A stretch of DNA of 6,301 nt, taken from NCBI GenBank assembly GCA_016867055.1, contig VGKN01000097.1, forward strand, positions 1-6,301, in the 5' to 3' direction. This document shows, one piece after another, positions 1 through 4,814 of this stretch. A program made the position numbers and the translations under genes. Position 1 is the first letter of the stretch. Each line of letters opens with the position of its first letter. The notes under the pieces are model-generated. The model was not told the DNA's origin and searched no databases. It saw only the letters and a program-made list of their open reading frames with translations. This DNA is from Candidatus Omnitrophota bacterium (GTDB lineage: Bacteria > Omnitrophota > Koll11 > VGKN01).

Positions 1-28
1 CTTTCAGAGGTCATTTTTAGGTGGTCGG

Positions 29-65
29 GCCGCCATCTGATTTCAATATCGGATGGCGGCTTTTT
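29..65 (+). terminator. Rho-independent terminator-like hairpin, possible leader attenuator
   Basis: The left arm at 29-41 pairs with the right arm at 48-60 as a 13-bp stem (core GCCGCCATC / GATGGCGGC, one G-T wobble) around a 6-base loop, followed by five T residues at 61-65. This is a textbook intrinsic terminator. It may end a gene upstream of the window. The Shine-Dalgarno of the next gene begins at 69, so there is no room for a separate promoter between them, and the hairpin could instead be a conditional terminator in the leader of the envelope operon. Confidence 0.85.
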
Positions 66-68
66 ATT

Positions 69-77
69 AGGAGGAGG
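69..77 (+). promoter_or_regulatory. Strong ribosome binding site deciding the OmpA-LysM start
   Basis: AGGAGGAGG at 69-77 lies 5 bases upstream of the ATG at 83. A GTG at 77-79 is in frame but overlaps this motif, so the ATG is the better start. Confidence 0.8.
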
Positions 78-82
78 TGGGT

Positions 83-1039
83 ATGTTAAGAAGGACAATA
101 ATCAAATATTGTATAGTATTTATAGTACTATTTTCTCAATCTCAATATGCCGCTAGTAAACCTGCAAGGGAAGAAAAGAGAAAGCAAGAACTTGATGAGC
201 TTCAAAAACGCTTTGAATGGTGGCCAACTGATGCCAAACCAGGCCCTGTAAAAGATGAGGAGCACGGAGGTTATTGGTGGTGGCCAGAGATACCTGGGAA
301 AATCAGACCCTGGGGAAATAGAGGCTATGTCTATGTTTACAAAATTATCTATGATTATAAGGAAGAAGAACTTCCTCCGCCCAAACCTGAAGAATTAAGA
401 CCCTCGTTGCTTATAAAAAAGATAATCAAGAACGTTAAGATTTACTTTGATTTTGATAAAGCCAATTTACGCGAAGATGCAGCAGAAATACTCGAAAATG
501 CTATAAAAACATTAAGGAGAAATCCCCAGTCAAGCATTCTTATAACTGGTAACTGCGATATCCGCGGCCCAGAATCTTACAATGAAAAATTGGGTAGACG
601 CCGTGCAGAAGCAGTTAAGGAGTTTATGCTCGACAGCGGTATTTCTGAAAAGCGTATCCGTATAATTAGCCGTGGTAAACTCGATGCAGTAGCACCCATA
701 ACTGACCTCGTAGGTATGCAGAAAGATAGAAATGCCCACTTTATAATTGCTGAGGTTGAAGAGGTAATGCTTCCCTATCCAGGCAAACCAGAGATTGAAG
801 GGGTAAAACAGATAGACGAAAGGAAATTTATTATAGAAGAAGAAAGAAAGATAGAAAGCGAGATTAAGGTATCAACCAAAGAATATACCATCAAAAAAGG
901 AGACAGTCTCTGGAAAATAGCCCAAGAGCAACTTGGCAGTGGGCACCGCTGGAAATATCTTTATGAATTAAACAAAAACAGGATAAAGAACCCAAATAAA
1001 CTTAAGGCAGGGCAAAAAATTATTATACCGATAGAATGA
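83..1039 (+). CDS. Exported OmpA-family peptidoglycan-binding protein with C-terminal LysM domain
   Basis: This 318-residue protein probably attaches noncovalently to peptidoglycan in the periplasm. Residues 1-25 look like a Sec signal peptide (basic MLRR, hydrophobic core, possible cleavage after AAS) with no lipobox. Residues 40-92 form an unusual aromatic stretch with WW (46-47), WWW (65-67) and many Tyr. Residues about 117-225 match the OmpA/Pal C-terminal domain: YFDFDKANL at 121-129, GNCDIRG at 156-162 and the RRRA motif at 172-175. D159 and R174 match the Asp and Arg that bind diaminopimelate in OmpA homologues. Residues about 267-317 are a LysM domain (YTIKKGDSLWKIA to the end), a second glycan-binding module. 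There is no N-terminal beta barrel. The stop overlaps the next start as ATGA (1036-1039), so the genes are probably translationally coupled. Domain calls are firm; the cellular role is inferred. Confidence 0.9.
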   Translation: MLRRTIIKYCIVFIVLFSQSQYAASKPAREEKRKQELDELQKRFEWWPTDAKPGPVKDEEHGGYWWWPEIPGKIRPWGNRGYVYVYKIIYDYKEEELPPPKPEELRPSLLIKKIIKNVKIYFDFDKANLREDAAEILENAIKTLRRNPQSSILITGNCDIRGPESYNEKLGRRRAEAVKEFMLDSGISEKRIRIISRGKLDAVAPITDLVGMQKDRNAHFIIAEVEEVMLPYPGKPEIEGVKQIDERKFIIEEERKIESEIKVSTKEYTIKKGDSLWKIAQEQLGSGHRWKYLYELNKNRIKNPNKLKAGQKIIIPIE

Positions 1040-1725
1040 AAGCAGTAATATTAAAGATATTAGTTATTTTAGCTATTGTAACTTTAACCATTATCTTTAT
1101 AAATCCTATAAAAGATTTCATAAACCGATTTTTAACTAAAACCAGCGAAGAGGCAGAAGAGATAGAAATAATTGGAACAGGTTTTGGATATAACCCAAGA
1201 GTAGAGGAGATACAGAGAATACTTAAAAAGGCTGGTTTTGACCCAGGTTCTGTTGATGGCAGATTAGGGGAAAAAACCAGAAAGGCAATAAAGGAATTCC
1301 AGAGGGCAAATGATTTAAAACCACAAGGAACCTTAGATTCCAAGACGTGGGCGAGGTTAATTGAGGTAGACGAAGAATTATTAAAACAACAAAAGCCACC
1401 TCTTTCTAAAGAATCCACCCAACTAATCTCTGAGAGGATAGAAGAAATTTCTTATCCCGATAAAAAACCCTTGGAAGACGGAGAGAAGATAAAAGATATT
1501 AAACCCGTCTTGAAAAAAAACATAAGGCAAATTCAGGTCGCTTTAAAAACTGCTGGATTTAATCCTGGTCCTATAGATGGGAAAATGGGTAAGAGAACCA
1601 GGAAAGCCTTAAAGAAATTTCAGAAATCAAAGGGTCTAAAGCCTGACGGAATTGTTGGAGATAAAACCTTAGAAGGATTGAACAAGTATCTCTCTACAGA
1701 TAAAATAAAAAAGGAGGGAGGCTAA
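1036..1725 (+). CDS. Membrane-anchored protein with two PG_binding_1 domains
   Basis: This 229-residue protein has an N-terminal hydrophobic segment at residues 5-23, most likely an uncleaved anchor with the remainder in the periplasm. Two peptidoglycan_binding_1 (PF01471-like) three-helix domains follow at about 54-110 and 161-219. Each shows the family pattern of IQ..L..AGF.PG..DG..G..TR.A...FQ...GL.P.G...KTW/L. A charged Lys/Glu/Pro-rich linker (about 111-160) separates them. No amidase, transpeptidase or other enzymatic domain is present, so a structural or targeting role is more likely than hydrolysis. It overlaps the OmpA-LysM gene by 4 bases, and the next ATG follows its stop with no gap, placing it in the middle of an operon. 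The two domains resemble each other and the one in the next gene, which suggests duplication. Confidence 0.88.
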   Translation: MKAVILKILVILAIVTLTIIFINPIKDFINRFLTKTSEEAEEIEIIGTGFGYNPRVEEIQRILKKAGFDPGSVDGRLGEKTRKAIKEFQRANDLKPQGTLDSKTWARLIEVDEELLKQQKPPLSKESTQLISERIEEISYPDKKPLEDGEKIKDIKPVLKKNIRQIQVALKTAGFNPGPIDGKMGKRTRKALKKFQKSKGLKPDGIVGDKTLEGLNKYLSTDKIKKEGG

Positions 1726-2163
1726 ATGTTTAAAAATATAATTTTATTTATGCTATTGATAATACTAACTTTTTCTATTATAGGTTGTGCGACGCCAAAA
1801 ACTCAACAAGCCAATATAGTAACTATACAAGAACTCCAAAACAAAATAAATCTTTTAGAAACACAGTTATCCCGGAAGGAAAAAGAAATTAACGAGTTGG
1901 AATCACGCTTAAGAGAAAAAGATTATTATACTTCAAAGGGATTACTCAAATCTGAAAAAGAAGACCTATCTTTACACATACCTGTTAGAAAGTTACAACT
2001 CGCTTTAAAAAATGCAGGGTTCTACAAAGGTACTATTGATGGTAAATCAGGAGAACAGACAAAAAGGGCAATAAGGGAATTTCAAAAGGCGAATAAACTA
2101 AACCCTGACGGTGTGGTTGGTAAAAAAACCTGGTTAAAACTCAGTAGATATTTAAACGATTAA
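1726..2163 (+). CDS. Lipoprotein with coiled coil and C-terminal PG_binding_1 domain
   Basis: This 145-residue protein begins with a lipoprotein signal peptide: the hydrophobic stretch ends in the lipobox IIGC, with the lipidated Cys at 21 followed by Ala. That residue is compatible with outer-membrane sorting under the E. coli rule, which may not hold here. Residues about 33-66 form a heptad-like coiled coil rich in Leu, Lys and Glu. Residues about 85-143 are a PG_binding_1 domain (LQLALKNAGF, DGKSGEQTKRA, FQKANKL.PDGVVGKKTW). The architecture suggests a membrane-to-wall tether, analogous in layout to Lpp/Pal-type proteins though not homologous to Lpp. A strong Shine-Dalgarno (AAGGAGGGAGG, 1711-1721) lies within the 3' end of the preceding gene, whose TAA touches this ATG. 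Confidence 0.9.
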   Translation: MFKNIILFMLLIILTFSIIGCATPKTQQANIVTIQELQNKINLLETQLSRKEKEINELESRLREKDYYTSKGLLKSEKEDLSLHIPVRKLQLALKNAGFYKGTIDGKSGEQTKRAIREFQKANKLNPDGVVGKKTWLKLSRYLND

Positions 2164-2172
2164 AATAGATTG

Positions 2173-2181
2173 AAAGGGGTG
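2173..2181 (+). promoter_or_regulatory. Ribosome binding site deciding the start at 2188
   Basis: AAAGGGGTG at 2173-2181 sits 6 bases before the ATG at 2188. In-frame TTG at 2170 and GTG at 2179 lie before or inside this motif and are unlikely starts. The same AAAGGGGTG motif precedes the next gene. Confidence 0.7.
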
Positions 2182-2187
2182 AATAAA

Positions 2188-2562
2188 ATGGCTAAAAATA
2201 TAAAAGTCTTTGTCATCTCGTTGGTAATAGCAGTGTTTATAAATCAGGGATGCGTTGAAAGGAAAGAGGTGTCTATAAAAACTCTGCCTATTACCACCAT
2301 CTCTGTTTCAGGAAGTGTTGTTTCTATAAATATAAAGGATCCATCCTCTCCCACTTTTGAACTTAAAACAGAGCAAAATGAAAAGATATCGATTATTATT
2401 GATCCAAGTTCAACATTTATATGGAAGGATGGCAAGGTGGCAAGGCCATCAAATATCAAAAAAGGCGATGTGATTAGTTTAACCTATGAGATGAAGGATA
2501 ATAAAAAAGTAGCAAAATCTATTAGAGTAGAAGAAAAATATTCTAAAAAAGACAAAAAATAA
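2188..2562 (+). CDS. Small exported, probable lipoprotein with a beta-rich (DUF5666-like) domain
   Basis: This is a 124-residue protein. Residues 1-21 are a hydrophobic export signal ending in NQGC, giving a possible lipidated Cys at 22. The -3 residue is Asn rather than Leu/Val/Ile, so the lipobox is imperfect. Residues about 38-115 alternate short beta-strand-like segments: SGSVVSINI, FELKTEQNEKISIII, a DPSSTFIWKDGKVARPSNIKKGD turn region, VISLTYEMKDNKKVAKSIRV. The pattern of a G-x-V-x-x-I opening, D-x-S-T-x-x-x-x-x-G-K and I-K-x-G-D-x-V resembles small OB-like domains such as DUF5666 found in exported bacterial proteins. That assignment is from memory of the pattern and is moderate. The tail is Lys-rich. 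It sits 24 bases after the lipoprotein gene in the same apparent operon. Its function is unknown; an envelope role is inferred from context. Confidence 0.78.
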   Translation: MAKNIKVFVISLVIAVFINQGCVERKEVSIKTLPITTISVSGSVVSINIKDPSSPTFELKTEQNEKISIIIDPSSTFIWKDGKVARPSNIKKGDVISLTYEMKDNKKVAKSIRVEEKYSKKDKK

Positions 2563-2570
2563 AAGGGGTG
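2562..2570 (+). promoter_or_regulatory. Ribosome binding site of the 38-residue gene
   Basis: AAAGGGGTG at 2562-2570 overlaps the last base of the preceding stop codon and lies 6 bases before the ATG at 2577. It is identical to the motif before 2188 and supports reality of the very short gene that follows. Confidence 0.65.
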
Positions 2571-2576
2571 AAATAG

Positions 2577-2693
2577 ATGAATAGACTTATACGCGACTGG
2601 CCTATTCTTATTCTTTTGTTAGGCGTGGTATGGTTTGTGGTTTATGTGGTCATTCAGTCAAGAAAGAGCGATAGAGATAAGGATAAAAAATAA
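2577..2693 (+). CDS. 38-residue single-pass membrane protein
   Basis: This is a very short gene with a good Shine-Dalgarno and an ATG 14 bases after the previous stop. The 38-residue product opens with MNRLIRDW, has one strongly hydrophobic helix at about residues 9-26 (Ile, Leu, Val, Trp, Phe) and ends in a charged tail rich in Arg, Lys, Asp and Ser. By the positive-inside rule both ends carry positive charge, so topology is not clear. It is the last gene of the envelope operon and could be a small accessory subunit or membrane anchor for its neighbours. I do not recognise a family. The ribosome binding site, spacing and hydrophobic composition argue for a real gene, but conservation cannot be judged here. 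Confidence 0.65.
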   Translation: MNRLIRDWPILILLLGVVWFVVYVVIQSRKSDRDKDKK

Positions 2694-2801
2694 GAATTTA
2701 TAAAAACAAGTTATTATATCCTGCCAGATATCTTCATAGGTTTTAACGTTCTCAAAACCCCTTCCCAACAGATAAATTTAGTGGTGTCTCAACTTAATAT
2801 T

Positions 2802-2810
2802 TGATATAAT
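2802..2810 (+). promoter_or_regulatory. Extended -10 promoter of the nucleotidyltransferase module
   Basis: TGATATAAT at 2802-2810 is a perfect extended -10 element (TGnTATAAT). No good -35 hexamer is visible 16-18 bases upstream, which is tolerated when the extended -10 is present. Initiation about 7 bases downstream would fall at or next to the ATG at 2817, predicting a leaderless or near-leaderless transcript; no Shine-Dalgarno precedes that ATG. Confidence 0.6.
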
Positions 2811-2816
2811 TAAACT

Positions 2817-3014
2817 ATGAAAAAGATTTGGGTGCATAAGGCCCATTCATTTAAAGAGGCAGACGAGTTTGATATAAAATTTTGGCGCAGGGCAGGAGCC
2901 TTGGCTCGCTTTTCTGCCACTTGGTTAATGATAGGTGAGTTTTTTAAAATAAAAGGTAAATATGGATATAAGCCACGATTACGAAGAACTGTTCAGAATA
3001 TTGAACGATTGTAA
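2817..3014 (+). CDS. Small conserved-type protein paired with a nucleotidyltransferase
   Basis: This 65-residue basic protein opens with MKKIWVHKAHSFKEADEFD and ends with a PRLRRTVQNIE segment. I recognise this pattern as that of small proteins commonly encoded just before DUF6036/AbiEii-like nucleotidyltransferase genes; the recognition is from memory, without a database check. It has no signal peptide or membrane segment and is probably cytoplasmic. The 3' end overlaps the nucleotidyltransferase gene by 53 bases in a different frame, indicating coupled expression. It could be the antitoxin or partner of a toxin-antitoxin-like pair, but no activity can be read from the sequence. The ATG lies 6 bases after the extended -10 box and has no ribosome binding site, so it is likely translated from a leaderless mRNA. 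Confidence 0.75.
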   Translation: MKKIWVHKAHSFKEADEFDIKFWRRAGALARFSATWLMIGEFFKIKGKYGYKPRLRRTVQNIERL

Positions 3015-3426
3015 AATAAAATATCTGGTTGTAGGAGCATACGCAGTTATATTTTATTCTGAACCCAGATATACCAAAGATATAGATATCTGGATTAGTC
3101 CTGAGGCAAACGACGTAAATAGAATTTATCAGTCGCTTAAGAAATTTGGGGCACCCCTTACTCGGGTATCGCCTGACGATTTTAAAGACAGGAATATGAT
3201 CTTTCAAATAGGGGTAGCGCCTGTAAGAATTGACATTATGATGGATTTGCCGGGCGTGTCCTTTGAGCTGGCCTGGGAAAATAGAAAAAAGACCCATTAT
3301 GGGAAAACACCCATTAATATCTTAGGTATTTCCCAACTCATCCAGGCAAAAAAGAAAGCAAAGAGGACTCAGGACAAAATAGATTTGGAAAGATTATTAC
3401 AAATTGTTAAGCATAAAAAGAAATAA
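2962..3426 (+). CDS. Nucleotidyltransferase of the DUF6036/AbiEii-like type
   Basis: This is a 154-residue protein with a compact polymerase-beta-type nucleotidyltransferase fold signature. The motif VVGAYAVIFYSEPRYTKDIDIWI (residues 23-45) supplies the Gly-Ala loop, the R-x-T-x-D-I-D segment and the paired metal-binding aspartates D40 and D42. A third acidic residue is in VRIDIM (D91). The family transfers nucleotides to protein, RNA or small substrates; the AbiEii/MenT relatives are toxins acting on tRNA, but this gene's substrate is unknown. The C-terminal helix (IQAKKKAKRTQDKIDLERL) matches the usual ending of these proteins. AAAAGG at 2951-2956 is a plausible ribosome binding site, 5 bases before the ATG and inside the upstream partner gene. 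Together the two form a self-contained module with its own promoter. Confidence 0.85.
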   Translation: MDISHDYEELFRILNDCKIKYLVVGAYAVIFYSEPRYTKDIDIWISPEANDVNRIYQSLKKFGAPLTRVSPDDFKDRNMIFQIGVAPVRIDIMMDLPGVSFELAWENRKKTHYGKTPINILGISQLIQAKKKAKRTQDKIDLERLLQIVKHKKK

Positions 3427-3500
3427 GTAGATTCCTCATATAAAAATAAGGATTGAATCCCACTTTCCTCCCCATCTTAATTCGTCCTGCCTATTTCTTA

Positions 3501-3529
3501 TTGACGTATGATAATTACTATGTTATTTT
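3501..3529 (+). promoter_or_regulatory. Possible promoter over the GIY-YIG gene start
   Basis: TTGACG at 3501-3506 and TATTTT at 3524-3529 are separated by 17 bases, with a TG at 3521-3522 in the extended -10 position. Transcription from this would start a few bases inside the ATG at 3530, which conflicts with that start. Alternative -10 boxes TATGAT (3507-3512) or GATAAT (3510-3515) would give a leader of about 8-11 bases. The exact element is uncertain. Confidence 0.3.
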
Positions 3530-3886
3530 ATGTCTAAATTTTTATCAAATGAAGACACAACTTATTATTTCTATATTCTGAAATGCAAAGATGGAACTAA
3601 ATACTATGGTCATACAAATAATTTAGTCAAACGTCTTAGAGAGCATATAAAAGGTCAGGTTTACTCTACCAGAAATAAGTTACCCACGTTAATCTATTAT
3701 GAGGAGCTCAATTCACGTTCAGAGTCCTTTAAGCGAGAGAGACAGTTTAAAAATGGAAGGACAAGGAGAGAAACTATAGAGAAAATGATAAACTCATTTC
3801 CTCAGGCAAAATGTCAAGGGTTTAATTCGCAGACATCCCGATACTTCGGGACTATGAGTTACGGTCACTCATTCTTCGCTCCGTAA
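3530..3886 (+). CDS. Small GIY-YIG endonuclease-domain protein
   Basis: This 118-residue protein has one GIY-YIG nuclease domain at about residues 12-90. The first motif is YFYIL (13-17) and the second KYYG (24-27). They are followed by HTNNLVKRLREH with the probable catalytic Arg at 35, and SFKRERQFK with the probable catalytic Glu at 70. This is the UPF0213/YhbQ-like stand-alone class, which resembles the UvrC N-terminal and homing nuclease domains; the biological role of this class is unclear. The usual family sequence seems to end near KCQGFNS (94-100). The last 17 residues and the stop codon are encoded by a double palindrome (3836-3891), suggesting a repeat unit has supplied a new C-terminus. 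There is no Shine-Dalgarno before the ATG at 3530, so the start is less certain than the domain. Confidence 0.85.
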   Translation: MSKFLSNEDTTYYFYILKCKDGTKYYGHTNNLVKRLREHIKGQVYSTRNKLPTLIYYEELNSRSESFKRERQFKNGRTRRETIEKMINSFPQAKCQGFNSQTSRYFGTMSYGHSFFAP

Positions 3887-3891
3887 CTCAT
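3836..3891. repeat. Double palindromic unit at the GIY-YIG 3' end
   Basis: Two adjacent hairpins are visible. TCCCGA (3836-3841) and TCGGGA (3846-3851) form a 6-bp stem with a 4-base loop. ATGAGTTACGG (3854-3864) and CCGTAACTCAT (3881-3891) form a perfect 11-bp stem with a 16-base loop. The unit contains the last codons and TAA (3884-3886) of the nuclease gene and ends 10 bases before the lrp ribosome binding site. There is no T-tract, so it is not a standard terminator. It looks like a REP/MITE-like dispersed repeat, which cannot be confirmed from one copy. Confidence 0.7.
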
Positions 3892-3900
3892 CTGCTCATT

Positions 3901-3909
3901 AAAGGAGGT
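3901..3909 (+). promoter_or_regulatory. Ribosome binding site of the Lrp-family gene
   Basis: AAAGGAGGT at 3901-3909 is a near-perfect anti-16S match 8 bases before the ATG at 3918, and fixes that start. Confidence 0.8.
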
Positions 3910-3917
3910 AATTAAAA

Positions 3918-4403
3918 ATGGATGAGATACTTGAAATATTAGAAAAGAATGCAAAATTGACGCCAGAAGAGATAGCAAAGCTTACAAAGAAAAACGTATC
4001 TAATGTAAAGAAGGCAATAAAAAAATATGAAAAATCAGGGGTAATACTTAAGTATAAGACTGTTATAAATAGAGAATTGATAAAGGATGCAAACAGCGAG
4101 GTAAGGGCGCTTATTGAGGTAAACATAATTCCTCAGAAGAATCTTGGATTTGACAGGATTGCCGAAAGGATTTATTCATTTCCAGAGGTTACAAGTTGTT
4201 ATCTCGTTTCCGGCACATACGATTTACTTCTGGTGGTTGAGGGAAGGGATCTACATACTGTAAGCAGGTTTGTGGCGGAGAAGTTATCTCCTATGGAAAA
4301 CGTCCGTGGGACCGTAACGCACTTTTTGCTTAAAAAATATAAGGAAGATGGAGTGATATTGAAACACAGGGAAGAGAATAAGAGGATAGCAATATCTTAT
4401 TAG
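3918..4403 (+). CDS. Lrp/AsnC-family transcriptional regulator
   Basis: This 161-residue protein has the normal length and layout of the feast/famine regulators. An N-terminal winged helix-turn-helix spans about residues 3-50 (LTPEEIAKLTKKNVSNVKKAIKKYEKSGVI). An alpha/beta RAM effector-binding domain at about 64-140 includes the GTYDLLLVVEG segment at 99-109. Such proteins form dimers or octamers, bind amino acids through the RAM domain and control amino acid metabolism genes. The neighbours, an aminotransferase and glutamine synthetase, suggest it senses an amino acid and regulates this locus; that target is inferred. Its TAG stop (4401-4403) coincides with the first bases of the left inverted-repeat arm of the four-helix-bundle element. 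Without the element, the frame would read one Ser and then a TGA overlapping the aminotransferase ATG. Confidence 0.92.
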   Translation: MDEILEILEKNAKLTPEEIAKLTKKNVSNVKKAIKKYEKSGVILKYKTVINRELIKDANSEVRALIEVNIIPQKNLGFDRIAERIYSFPEVTSCYLVSGTYDLLLVVEGRDLHTVSRFVAEKLSPMENVRGTVTHFLLKKYKEDGVILKHREENKRIAISY

Positions 4404-4438
4404 ATATGGAAATAGTTCAGTAGTTATTGGGAATTGGT
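4401..4438 (+). repeat. Left inverted-repeat arm of the IVS-like element
   Basis: The outer block TAGATATGGAAATAGT (4401-4416) matches the reverse complement of 4832-4847 at 15 of 16 positions. The inner block GGAATTGGT (4430-4438) matches the reverse complement of 4810-4818 at 8 of 9. It begins at the lrp stop codon and ends 1 base before the GTG at 4440. Confidence 0.7.
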
Positions 4439-4439
4439 A

Positions 4440-4814
4440 GTGAGTATACAAAAATTAGAAGATCTAAAAGTTTGGCAAGAAGCCAGAATTTTAATGAAAA
4501 TGGTTTATAAAATAATAACCAAATTTCCTAAATCTGAAGAATATAACCTCAAAAGGCATATGCGGGAATGCGCAAGAAATGTAATGGGAAATATTGCCGA
4601 AGGATTTGGTAGGTATCATTTTCAGGAAAGCATACAATTCTATCGTATAGCAAGAGGTTCTTTGGTAGAGTTAAAGAGCGATAGTTATGCCTCTTTTGAT
4701 GCGGATTATTTATCCAATGGTGATTTAAATAATTTAGTTGAACAGGAAGATAAAGTCGTTAAAATGTTAAATTCCTTAATTGATAGTACGATAAAACTTA
4801 AAAGGAAAGACTAA
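4440..4814 (+). CDS. Four-helix-bundle protein (23S rRNA intervening-sequence protein family)
   Basis: This protein of about 124 residues belongs to the TIGR02436/PF05635-type family. It shows the N-terminal LEDLKVWQEAR motif and the signature NIAEGFGRY followed by FQESIQFYRIARGSLVEL. The fold is a four-helix bundle that forms ring-shaped pentamers and is related to the Avd accessory protein of diversity-generating retroelements; members are found inside 23S rRNA intervening sequences or stand alone. Nucleic-acid binding is suspected, but the function is unsettled. I chose GTG at 4440 because GGGA at 4429-4432 lies 7 bases upstream. The TTG at 4434 is in frame (two residues longer) but too close to that motif. 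Both ends are framed by inverted-repeat arms, so the gene is the sole cargo of the element. Confidence 0.88.
   Translation: MSIQKLEDLKVWQEARILMKMVYKIITKFPKSEEYNLKRHMRECARNVMGNIAEGFGRYHFQESIQFYRIARGSLVELKSDSYASFDADYLSNGDLNNLVEQEDKVVKMLNSLIDSTIKLKRKD

Noticed and set aside
77..82. GTG at 77 as start of the OmpA-LysM gene
   Set aside because: It overlaps the Shine-Dalgarno; the ATG at 83 has ideal spacing.
1023..1418. Minus-strand 131-codon open frame opposite the PG_binding_1 gene
   Set aside because: It lies opposite a well-supported domain-containing gene, has low-complexity Ser/Phe composition and shows no domain.
2170..2187. TTG at 2170 as start of the small lipoprotein gene
   Set aside because: It lies before the ribosome binding site and would put charged residues ahead of the export signal; ATG at 2188 fits better.
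2739..2759. GGTTTT/AAAACC hairpin after the 38-residue gene as a terminator
   Set aside because: The stem is only 6 bp and mostly A-T, with a 9-base loop and no T-tract afterwards.
2944..3297. Minus-strand 117-codon open frame opposite the nucleotidyltransferase
   Set aside because: It is a shadow of the coding strand; the product is Tyr/Ile-rich with no recognisable motif.
3450..3460. GGATTGAATCC palindrome between the nucleotidyltransferase and GIY-YIG genes as an operator or CRISPR-like repeat
   Set aside because: It is a single short copy (5-bp arms) with no repeats nearby and no adjacent cas or regulator gene.
3513..3521. AATTACTAT shared before the GIY-YIG gene (3513-3521) and the aminotransferase gene (4821-4829) as a common regulatory site
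   Set aside because: Nine A/T-rich bases are likely to recur by chance, and the surrounding sequence differs.
3899..4126. Minus-strand 75-codon open frame opposite lrp
   Set aside because: It is rich in Phe, Ser and Ile as expected from the antisense of Lys/Glu-rich codons, and has no independent support.
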